The position numbers and the translations under genes are program-made. DNA of 64,000 nucleotides, from the NCBI GenBank assembly GCA_037783545.1, contig JBBELK010000298.1:1798001-1862000 (forward strand), written 5' to 3'. This stretch comes from Henricia sp. BOLD:AAB3569 (lineage: Eukaryota > Echinodermata > Asteroidea > Spinulosida > Echinasteridae). This document shows, one piece after another, positions 13,401 through 25,400 of this stretch. Under the pieces are notes generated by a model. That model worked only from the letters and a program-made list of their open reading frames with translations, was not told the origin of the DNA and did not search any database. Positions within the stretch are counted from its first letter, which is position 1; each line of letters opens with the position of its first letter.

Positions 13401-16400
13401 AAGGGGCTGGGGTAGAGAGTGGGGGAGGGGTAATGAGAGCACTTCAATTCCAGGTGTACTACAAATTATATATTTTTGTTTGTCCATGTATCCGTGTAGC
13501 ATACTGTAATATATATAATGTGTTATCCGTTCAAATTTTATATGCTCCAGGGAGCAACTGAAACGGATGATGCAAACAATATGCATAGCATTTTTGTACC
13601 GTGAAATGTTAGGCCCAGTAAAACAAAATGATGCTTTGTACAATGCAGGAAGAGTGGCAGTCAAAAAATGTTATTGTCTCACAAATTTAACGAAGCAAAT
13701 CCAATTGTGATGAAGATTTGATTTTCCATCAGGTACTTTCACATTTTGTTCAGGGCTTGCAAGACAGAAATACAGTACACATGGATTTTCAAAACACATT
13801 TTCCACATACAGTTGTAGTCAGAAGTTTACATACAACTGTGTTAAAACTGGTGTGCTTAAACTTGCGTTGTCACCATTTTTGTAACCGTCTTTATTAAAG
13901 TCGTGATTTTGTGGAATTCCTCACGTGCTTGCAGTACTTAGCTTGCACACCTTGCAATGGTTCGGGTAGTCCTGTTTACCATTTTGGGTGATGATGGTAG
14001 TGGTGTACATGTATGTAAACTTCTGACTTCAACTGTACATACTTGTATAATGCATTGCGCACTAAGCATGTTGGACACATGGATCTACAATGTTTCTAAC
14101 CTGTGTCTGTCCAATGGCATCCACGTCCATTTCCGTCAGTGACTTTAGGAAGTTAGCCTCGGCCATCATGGCCTTAGCTGACTTCCAGGAAACCTCCCTG
14201 ATTCCACGCAGCACCACGATGCACTCACACACCATCTGGACAAGCTTGGGCGGTTTGGCAAAGGCACTGGAAAGAAAAGATACTATATGGTTCAAAAACA
14301 GAAATTCAATTTTCATAACCACTTGACGCCGGAGGATGTGTAAACACGTTCTGGCAATGTATAGTCACAGGCGGTAGTACTATTTACCGGAAAACACCGG
14401 AAAACACCAGAAAACACCGGAAAACATACTAAATACCGGAAAACACCGGAAAACAGTATTTTATGGTGTTTTCTGCAGGTAGTGGGGGTGGTGTTTTAAG
14501 TGCTTTCGGGTGTTTTCCGGTATTTAGTGTGTTTTCCGGTATTTAGTATGTTTTCCGGTGTTTTCCGGTATTTAGTGTGTTTTCCGGTGTTTTCCGGTAT
14601 TTAGTGTGTTTTCCGGTATTTAGTATGTTTTCCGGTGTTTTTCGGTGTTTTCCGGTATTTAGTGTTTTCCGGTATTTAGTATGTTTTCCGGTGTTTTCCG
14701 GAGTTTTCCGGTGTTTTCCGGTATTTTCCGGTATTTTCCGGTATTTTCCGGTGTTTTCCGGTATATAGTATCACCCGTCACAGGGGCAGTTGACGAGACA
14801 AAACGTCAGCTTTGCTGCTGTCTTCCACGGTTGACGTGTAAACACGTCCATTGTCCACCATTCATTTGTAATCAAATGGTTAAAATATTAATTCTTCAGC
14901 AGAACAGAAGTTTGTTGAATACAGTAAACCTGTGGTGACAAGGCACTGATCGACCAATCACTTTGGAATCACTTTCAAGACTGTTCCACTTCAGTGATTT
15001 CCACCAGGTCAAAGAGGACCTGTTTGAACAAAGTGATTCCCACAGTAATGAAATGTGACATTTCCTGTTTTAAAAAATTTAGTTTTCTCGGGTTCTACAA
15101 AACCAATTTTGTTGGGTTTCAAACTGACTGAACCATCGTGGGTTGAGCTGACCTCTAGAGCTGCGCATCTCAAAAACAGCCCTAGAAGTACATGATCTCG
15201 GGGAGGTACTTACGGCAAAGTGGCGCACCCTGCCTCAGTGGCTCTTACGATCACTGGTGCAGTCAGCCTTACAACAAAAGGCATTTGCAATAAAATATGT
15301 TGCATCCCTAAACCTCCTCGATCTTTCGGTCTGAGAATATTTTGCATTTCTCTTTTGAACTGTATCTATAATTCACTTTATCAGTCACAATTTTTTATGT
15401 TAAAGGCTGTACATACCGGATTTCTGTAACATCCGACTTGTCCAAATCTTGGAGTGCAATACGAGCTGCTGCCAGGGCTGGCAAGGCTTCTGCTAAAGAA
15501 TCCTCTGCATCTTTCTGTAAATAGAAGGAAGTTTGGTACAAAGACAAACTTATACCAAAAGAAATGAAAGTATGTTTTTCTGTAAGAGTGGCGTGTTCTT
15601 ATTAAATAAGATCCATTTAGCTTTTGACCGTCTTTCATAAATACTTACAACCCCACATGAATTTAGTACTGTATACAAAAAGTGAGGGGTTGCAAATGTC
15701 TGCACTTTTTGAAATTTTAGCTATAATTTCAGTTTTCAGCTAAACTTGGGGTGAGAGAAAAATCGTAAGGGCCTTATCGGGATTCGAACCCAAGACCTCT
15801 GATTCACCAGGCAGACACTCTACCAGCTGAGCTATAAGGCACAGTTAGTATACTCCCTCAGGTTTTCCCTCTGGACCCAATTTTTTCTCTCCGGTTACAT
15901 AAAACAGTGCAGTGATTACACCAACATTTTTGCTTCCACATCCAAATTGGAAATTGCAAATTTCCTGCGTTCTCTCCATGGATAGTATTTTGGGAGACAT
16001 TTTATATGATTGTTGGGTTAGAATAAAATTTATTTTTTGGAAAATTATAGCTAAAATTTACAAAAAAGTGCAGACATTTGCAACCCCTCACTTTTTGTAT
16101 ACAGTACTAAATTCATGTGGGGTCCTAGGTATTTATGGAGACCACCATTGTTGCGTCACTATCTTAAGCAAAGTTTGGCTCTGCGGTTAAGGCAGGTTTT
16201 CAGTTGCTTACCGTTAACGATGTCTATGAAATGGGAAACGGGAAATGGGCCGTTAAACAGCTCTATGAAATTGGGCCCAGGTCAAAGAGGACCTGTTTGA
16301 AAATTAAACCTCACCTTTTCAACCGAGATGATAACGCTCTGTTCCTCAATCTCTTTGCTCTTGCCTTGGGCAGCTTGTTTCTTCTCCGTTGCCTTGGAGG

Positions 16401-19400
16401 TACGTTGAGAGATTTCTCCGAGAAGGATCTCGCAAGCTTCCGTCTTCTCGGTAACGGCAACCTTCTGCACGGCTAGCTTCTCATTAAGCTCATTTAGCTG
16501 GACGCTGGCCTCGGCTAGTTTGGCCATTCCACCCTCTAAACGCTTGCACTACAAGGGCCAAATAATTACCATTCTGGTACAATAAATGTGAACATCTTTA
16601 CCCCTTTGATCCATTGGTCCTCAAAGTACCAAAAAACGGTTGTGTCACCCTGACCCTAACTCTTTAAATAACTGATCTTTGGAACCAGTTTCCACATCAC
16701 ATACTTAATTAATAACAACAACATTTTGTTCTCAATAATAATAATAATGTTTTGTTAGATGAGAAATGCTGTGTAATGGATAGAGCACTTGACTTGTAAT
16801 TGAATATTGCGAGTTCGAGTCCCATTGCAACCAATGTCTTGTGCCCTTGGGCAAGGCACTTTGCCTTTCCACCCAGGTGTATAAGTGAGCACCAGCATCA
16901 TGCTGAGAAGGTAAACAGACAAACCCCCCCCCCCCCCCCCTCCCCCCACCCCCACAGCAAACTCAACAGAGAGATCGGAACTCCGACTTCTACTTACAAG
17001 CACCACTTTCACTTGTTCTCATACAGCGCATTTCCCATGTCAATTATTACCCCTGGTCATTTGGCTGAATAGTGACATTCCGTAATCCTTCCCAACTCTC
17101 TAAGGAGCATGCAGTCCCGTCCAGATTACATGAAAAGCGGCTAATCAAACACATAACCTACACATACCTGTGCGAGTATGTACTCATTCTTAACGTCCAA
17201 CAGCCTCAGATAGGTGTTAATAAAATCTAGGTAGTTTTTGGGAGTCACATAGTTACTGCGGCGGAGCTTCTGTTGGAAATGGACGCTGTGTTCTCCAACA
17301 GATTGATGTACGAAGACAACATGACTGACAATGGTGTCACGGTGGTCATCGGGAATACTCTTGATCTGTGACGCAGAAAAAAAACAGAGTAGAAATGTTA
17401 TCACCAACAAAATTTGAGTGAGTGAGTGAGTGAGTTTGTGGTTTAACGCCATGCCGGCATCAGAGGCCATATTCATGGCGGGATTATGTTAATATATAAA
17501 AATGCTTGGTTTTGATTAAAATTAATAAAATCATGTAAGTTGTGGAAAAACAAAATTTGATATCAAAGATAGAAATGCAACATCTGCTATGGTGTCTATT
17601 CACCATTGAAATGAAACAACCAAACTTGGGATGAGGGAAAAATCGTAAGGGCCTTATTGGGATTCGAACCCGAGAACTCCTACTCACAAGGCAGATGCTC
17701 TACCAGCTGAGCTATAAGGCACAGTGGTATACCCCCTCGGGCTCGAATGGCCATTCCGATTTTTCTCTAATACCAAGATATTAAATTGATCAAGGACAAA
17801 TTACATGATTGGAAAATTGTTACAAACGGTGTTATCTCCATGTGCATGATGAAAACCAACCTGAGTACAAGTCAGCTCAGTACCTCATCTATGTTCAAGT
17901 ACAAGTTCAAAACACAGTGTGTACAAATGAATGGTGGACAATGGACGTGTTTACACGTCAACCATGGAAGACAGAAGCAAAGCTGACGTTTTAACTCGTC
18001 AACCGCCCCTGTGACTATACACTGCCAGAACGTGTTTACACGTCCTCCGGCGTCAAATAGTTAATAAACCGAAAAATTGACAAAGGTGGCTTTACTGCTT
18101 ACATCTTCATGTCCAAGGAAGACCGAGGCCACCGCAGTCAGAGCCTGAACAGGCCATGCCATGAACCAATCAATGCTGCAGTTATTGACGAGCCCCGGGA
18201 AGTTACGACATCGCGTTCTAAGCGTGTCGCCAACGGGAGACATGGCCAGCACGATGTGAAGGTTGTTGGCGCACTTGTTGATGAAGTACTGCCAGATGCT
18301 CTCGCGGGTTGGTGGGAAGCCCGCCTTGATGGCTTCATTTCGCATCTGAAGGGAGAAATTAAAAAATATTTGTGTGAAATATAAAATTCTTTGCTTGACA
18401 TATAACATTTTAAATGGCATGGCTCTGGACTACTTCGTGTTCGTGATTTTGACTCTGTATCAGCCTATTAGCCTTTTAGAAGTATGGCGGAACAAAAGGA
18501 GAGGGCGCAATTTCCTTTGGGTATGAATTTTTATATCAATTGTATTTCTTTCCAAAAACTTGATTTACATGTTGTAATTATAATACATAGACAGCATTAT
18601 AAATAAAATTAATAAGTGTAAAGTGAAAAACTGAGTTATTTTGCATTTTAGTCGATTTTATACCCACTGCAAAGTGCGCCCTCCTATTGTGACCGCCATA
18701 CTTCAAAAAGGCTAATTGGTACGGTGGTAACAAGTACTGTGCACCGAGACTTTAGAATAGCCTGTCACTGTCAATACGTGGTACTGTTTTTTTATATTTT
18801 TAAATCGTCTCTTAAAACATACTTTTCAGGAAGACGTGCAGTTTTTTAAATTAATTTTAACAAAAAGGTCTTTTTAATGTGCTTTTTATTGTATTGTACA
18901 GTGCACTGAGATAATTTTGTATGGAGGGCACTTTAAAGTAATTTATTATTATTTTAATTATTATTAAATGTGTGATGCGTTCAACAATAACAGTAGGAGC
19001 TTAGCAATTATTGGTTTAAGATATGGACCAAAATACATTCGTAGGGCGGAAAAGATCGAATTTTTTTTTTTTACAAAAAGGAGAAACATTATCCTTTTAC
19101 ATGAAAATAATCTTTTACTGAAATTCGGGAGAGAAGTGGTAAAAACAAAACAAAAAAGACTTTTGTGACCCCATCCAGCTTCGATGATAGTCAAAAACGT
19201 CAGTAAAATTTTTCCCAAAAGAAAGATGTATTTTGGGTCACTGCAAATGGGCCTTTAACTGAAGTAAAATAACTAAACTGACTTAATTGAGGGACTGCCC
19301 GATTGAGAGACTGGTCCCCGAGCATTCATGACTCACCTGTCCAACAATTGCCTCTTTCTCATCATCAGGGAAGAGCGCAGGTACCATACCCGACGTCAGC

Positions 19401-22400
19401 ATGTTATTGATCAATTCCAAAAAGCTCTCTTGAGCCACGTGCTGATCGGTGAACAGAAACACCGTGCGTTTCCGCTCAATGCCGAGTTTGTTGTACAGGA
19501 TCTTTAAGTCTTCTCGGAAGTTGGTCTCGTCGTAGCCGCGACTGAGCTGTATCTCGAAGACTTCGCAGCCGGCGGCGAAGGAGGCGAGGCGTGTAAGGCT
19601 CTGCTTGCCACTACCACCTGGGATGAGAAAGGAGGGATAGATTAGTTATAGGCCGGGGTCACATGAGAAAATTCTAGTAATTATGATACGATTGTAATAT
19701 TTCTAACGACAACCAGGGTCAGACGACAAACTTATTATAATAATAATAATAACCCTGAATGCTGTAAACGGGCGACATTACGGGAAACCTTTCCCCGGCG
19801 ACCACCGAAATTTCGGCAAGAATCACTCAAATTGACACCAAATTTCTCTACCCTTCCAAAAATGGTTCCAGACCTAAGAAAAATGGTTCTAGATCTAATA
19901 AAAATTGTTTTTGACCTAAAAAAAAAATGTTTTTGACCTTAAAAAAATTGTTTTTAACCTCCAAAATATTAGGGCGACACCAAATTGTCGCCCTAATAGA
20001 CAGTGTCGCCCTAACATAGCTTTTTTACGCAAAAACGGCTTCTAGATGGATTCTAGATGCTCTGTGGTGCGATCTGGGGCAATATTTAACCACTTTAAGC
20101 AGGAAAAGTGTGCACAAAAAGTGTGTTTTTTTTGGGGTTTTTTTTTAAAAGGGGGGAGCGTGCGCTCCCCACGCTCCCCCTGGAACCGCCCCATGAGATG
20201 AGTGAAGTCCAGTCCTGAATGTTCTGCTTCATTTACCGACATAAAAAGCAAGACTTACCCACACCAACCAGTAGAGCATGACCTCGATCCATTCGGATGA
20301 CCCTGTGAATGCGGGTCAAGTGGTCCAGGGCATCCTCAAACAGCACAAGATTCATGGGAGTCTTGTTGTCGTTGTATTCTTCAAGGATCTGTGGAAAGAA
20401 AACATGAGATTGGATATGTCTGAATTATTTGCTTTTATCACTGGAGACAAGTTCTAAAGGCCCGTCTACAAGATCCAACATTTGTTGGCCAACAAGGTCC
20501 AACATGAAGTTGAAACTTGTTGGACGTTGTTGGATGCGCTCGTCCACACGACCCAACATTATCCAACAAATCTGGACTGCAGTTGGAGAAGGTGGGCGAT
20601 GTTGGACACAAACGCGCGGGCTGGTTGCACAAGCGCGCGGGCTGGTTGCACAAGCGCGTTGTGCGTTAAGTGCCTAGCAAGCGTTGTTTTTGACGCGCCT
20701 TGATCAATGACCTCACGTGACATGTGTCCTTCTCTGCTATTGGCCCGTTTCCTCTAACAAGCCTGTGTCGCTCCAAGGTTGTGGAACCAGCTGCTCTCAT
20801 GTGACATCGATTGTATAAATGCCAATAAACTCCTGCATTTCCGCACTGAACTAAAAACAACATTGTTCAGGTCAAGCTTCATGGAGTAACTTTCTTCAGA
20901 GCATCTGAACAGTTTTTCACTGGAAATTGCGCTTTACAAATGACAATTTCATTCATTCATTCAACAATGTCGGGCGATAGAAACATGTTCCAACATTCTC
21001 CAACATGTTGGACGTTGTTGGACGTTGATGGTGTCCACACCATCCAACTTTCGGTCGGCCGATATCGTCAGACAGATGTTAGACCTTGTTGGCCAAAAAA
21101 TGTTGGATCGTGTAGACGGGCCTTAAGTGACAGAGATGCCAACATTATAAAAGAGTAATTTCCCAAAATACACCCAAACATTGACACTTGCAGGCATTGT
21201 GGGTATTTTTCTTGTTCTGTCAAGACGTGTGCTCTGTTTAAACCAAGCTGAGTTTTCTGTTGTTCCTGAAATACTATCTTGTTCCCAAAATAGCAAAAGT
21301 TAAATACTGCATTGCATCTATATTACAAAGATAATATATACAGTCGAAGTCAGAAGTATAAATACATGTACACCACTACCATCATCACCCAAAATGGTAA
21401 ACAGGACTACCGGAACCATTGCAAGGTGTACAAGCTATGTTTTAAGTGCTGCATGCACTTGCGGAATTCCACAAAATCAAGAATTTAGTAAAGACTGTTA
21501 CAAAAATGGTGTAAGCACACCAGTTTTAACACTTGGTTGTATACAGTTGTATTTATACTTCTGAATTCAACTGTATATCCTTTTTGGTAGACTTTTGGTA
21601 GACACAATATTGTAGAGTTATGACGTACCTCTTGAAAGAGTGCCTTAGCAGCATCATAATCCTGTATGTCTTCATACAGTCTGGCTTCTCCTGCCTCCAA
21701 CGCTGTGCGGTAGTCACCAAAGAGCAGTGGTTCCTGTAGTGCATTCTCCAAGTGCTCCTTGAAATGTTCCTCCAAGACGGATTTCATGTGACCCTGGTTA
21801 AAAAATAAAGGTGTGTCAGTAGATTTCCTATCAATTACAATGTTTTGCCTGTGGTTTGCTTATAGCCTTAGCTTTCAGGTAAAAAGTGTATGAACAAATG
21901 GATTACATGACGTTTAATACTGGTTGAGTTTTCACATGCACTAACGAATAACCATTGTTTTTAATGGACGCGTTTCCAAAACAGTAATCATGCTCGGTAG
22001 AAACACGCTTTAAAAGATCGGTCACTTTGCAGAGTAGTATTTTTAATTTGTCAATGAAAAAAATAAATTACAGGGTTGTGCCAAATATTTGAGTATTTGA
22101 ATGTTTGATTGATAATGAAATATTCAAATGATTTAAGAATATGAATATTAGAAAATCAAATTGACTAATTCAGTTTTAATTTGCCATTGCACACATCGGT
22201 AAATAACTGTTTAAGGATGTTTCCACATAAATAGATAACGCGTTTCCTGAACGCGTGAGGGCGCTCGAACAAGGTGATTTAGGGGAAAATGTCCATAGAC
22301 GACAGTAGAAAAGTGGCGGTACGTGCATACGTATGTGGGAAAAAGTCGCGTACGCGGAGCGCGCAGGCCTGTGTCGCGCGCACAGATTTCCATTCAAAAT

Positions 22401-25400
22401 AAACGTTTGGAAGGCGTGTGCGCATAGGGTGTTCGAACATAATGCACGATGGGCGCCGACCAGGCGCGGACCACTTGACAGCGCCCTCAAGCGTTCAGGA
22501 ATACGGCCTATTGTGCTTATTAGAAACAAGCTCATACACATAGAAGTCAAGTAAAAGAAGTGTAAAATGGTCAAGTACGACAGAAGACAAAAAACAAAAA
22601 ACACTCAGGTGCCTACCTGGACAAGCACTTTATCTTCTTTATTTGTCAGTCGATCATAAAACACTCGTAGGCATTCATTCCTCCAGACCCGTACAAAAAG
22701 CGCCACGTTGGTGAACCGATCAGGGGTCGTCTGCAAGAGCCCCTGAGCAACGCGCGACAAGTCCCTCAGGTTGAAGATGTAGTGGAACTTGGACGGTGTT
22801 GGGGGTAGCTCGTTGACGATGACCTTGTAGAGGTCGAGGGTGCCCTGGGTGATCGTGTTGGTGATTTTTTGGATGCTTTCGTCGAAGGACTGGGCGTGGC
22901 CGGCCAGGATGGAGGAGTAGATGTGCTTGAGGGAGGCGTCGGACGGGAAGGTGATGTTGAAGGTGGAAAAGAGGGAAATGAAGCGTGGGTCGACTTCGTT
23001 ACGACCGCCTCCAGCCTGGAAGAATTGAAGTCAGGAATCAAAGTTTAAAGACAGATTACAGGGTGGGAAAACGGTAACAATGTTAGTTAGTTTTAATAAT
23101 TAGAAAAACCAACTTACGTATAAAGCGGGCCTCCCACTGTGCGATTTTGGCCACGAATTAGGTACGATTAGCTAAGATTTGGTACGATTGTGTGTAGAGT
23201 CTATAGACAGTCTCACCAAATCGTAGCTAATCATTAGGAATTCGTGGTCAAAATCGCACAGTGGGAGGCCCGCTTTAGTCAGCTCAGTATCTCAACTACA
23301 TTCTGAGAAAACAATGAAAGTAGTGTGTCTATCCTTTCAAGAAATTGTAAGAAGCCACTGTCCTACTTAGGCTGGCTACCTGGTTATACTGCACAGAATA
23401 TGGAGCCATAATAGCACGATAGTCAGGGTCTTTGTTTCCTTCACACAAGGGCGCCTTCGAAAAAGGTGTGTGCACACTCATTCTTATAATTTAATCTTTA
23501 ATTATTGTTTTTTGTGCAAAGAAATCATGTCGGGCGGAATCATTCCATTGGACAGTTGGAATCACTTCTATCTTCCATTTGAGTAAGAGTCTTCTGGTCG
23601 AATGGTTGAGTAAAATATTTGTGCATTGCAAATCCTATATACGGGCTTGAACCCTAACCCCCTAGGGTGTATAAAAATAATATTGATTTTGAAGGATTGA
23701 GGAGTGTATTATGTTTAAGTGTTCCAAGATAACTGTGTTAGCGTACCTTGCCCATTGAAGCGATGAAGCCAATGTCTCGGATATACTTCAAGATTAGGTC
23801 CTTGCCACGGTCATACATCCCGCCTCTCTCAAGGAGAAGCTTCAGTAATGCAATGGGCTGCTGAGTGCCGTACACATCAACCTGAGGGGAACAGACTATG
23901 GTTAGTTAACTGAAAACTGAGTAATGTCCATTAAAGTGTCAGATTAAAACATTTTCTTCAAATCTTTGTTAGAACTGGTGGAGCATCTGACAAGTGTGTC
24001 TGTGCTATTTTTAAGCCTGATGTAGAATATTATAATAATGGTGTTTTTCATGCCATTCCCAAGACTTTCCGTGCACAACTTGACCGTGGGTGTCCTTGGT
24101 GCATTTCTCTACGTTGGCTTCAAGGTTGTGTTAGACATCCATGGAGGTTTTACGAGATGAGAAGTTAATGTTCAATATCAGACTGCGTACTGAGTAGAAA
24201 ATGACCAACCTACCTGTGGCATGTTCATATCATCCATGAAGACCAGCAACCGTTTGCCAGGCGGCGGGCCATATGTGTCCTTGGTTCGTTTCTCTACGTT
24301 GGCTTCAAGGTTCCGTTGGACGTCCATGGAGGTTGTACGAGATGAGAAGTTAATGTTCAGTATCAGCTGTAAATAAACATAAATATAAATCTGTCAAGTT
24401 TTAATGTCACCATTGTTACCATGTGGGTCATTAGACGACAATGGGACACAGTATCCTTCCTTTACGTTGTGACACTTCTGGAATAATGTTTTTTTATTTT
24501 TTATAAATACCAGGCAATATAAAATACTTCAGACAATGATTACCTTTAGCATAAAAACAATATATGGGTAATTCCTAAAATTAGGGGTCCAAAAGTGTGA
24601 CATGTTTTTTAAGATTTCCAAATGTGTTTTTAGTGATTGAAAGTAGTTTCCTAGTAGAAAATAATTATTTTTATTTCAACAAATGCCACTCAAATCTAAT
24701 GTTTGTGAGCACCAAGGTTAATGCAAACACATTCTACAGGCAATTTTCATTGGCGTAGGTAACCCGGGACACCAAACTCCTATTCGATACCATGGAACAA
24801 ATTCTAAGCCTTTATGGTCTTTTGTTTTGAATATTTTTCAGGAATCAGAGAACAAAATATTGAAGAAATTGATGCTGCCCCCTATAATAACAGGCCACAG
24901 TCTATTACTGAGAATTTGTGATCATGAGTGGTGATTTTTGAAGCAGAGAGTGTCGTACGTAACTGGGACACCAAAACTTTTGGACCCCTAATTTTGGGAA
25001 TTACCCATATGACTTCATGAATCAAACGATGCCTTTACCTGTTGATATAACTCAAAACATGACAAGAGTGTTTCAATACACTAGTGTGATCTTCTATGAA
25101 AATGTGGCATTTTGAACCTTTTTGAAGATTTATTGGAATATTGTTTACAATTGTGCAGCACAAGTTCTGTAGAGCAGGTAAAACCAGCAGGTACTTTTTT
25201 GAAAAGGATCTAATCAAAAAGACTTGAAACGTAATTGCCAGAGTTGGAAAATATCTTAGTGTTACTCCCTCCTCCGCCACTCCCTTCTACTTCCGAAAAA
25301 TGTCTACTCCCTTGAAAATAAATTCTTGAAAATAAATATTTGTTTTTTACTAATGCATCAAAATGTCACACTTTGTCTCCCGTTTTTATGGGACAACCCA

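Noticed and set aside
13290-13664. 124-codon minus-strand ORF
   Set aside because: Spans a GC-rich inverted repeat and AT-rich intron, with no domain and no splice context.
14372-14777. Plus-strand ORFs of repeated FSGVFR/FPVF residues
   Set aside because: They are translations of a 10-bp GTTTTCCGGT tandem array.
15771-15840. tRNA gene (also 17651-17720, 37528-37600, 45630-45699, 59944-60014)
   Set aside because: All lie in dispersed repeats, with missing bases or mismatched stems; tRNA-derived repeats explain them better.
22176-22604. 142-codon minus-strand ORF over a CpG-rich patch
   Set aside because: The patch is bounded by inverted repeats TCCTGAACGC and the peptide has no recognisable pattern.
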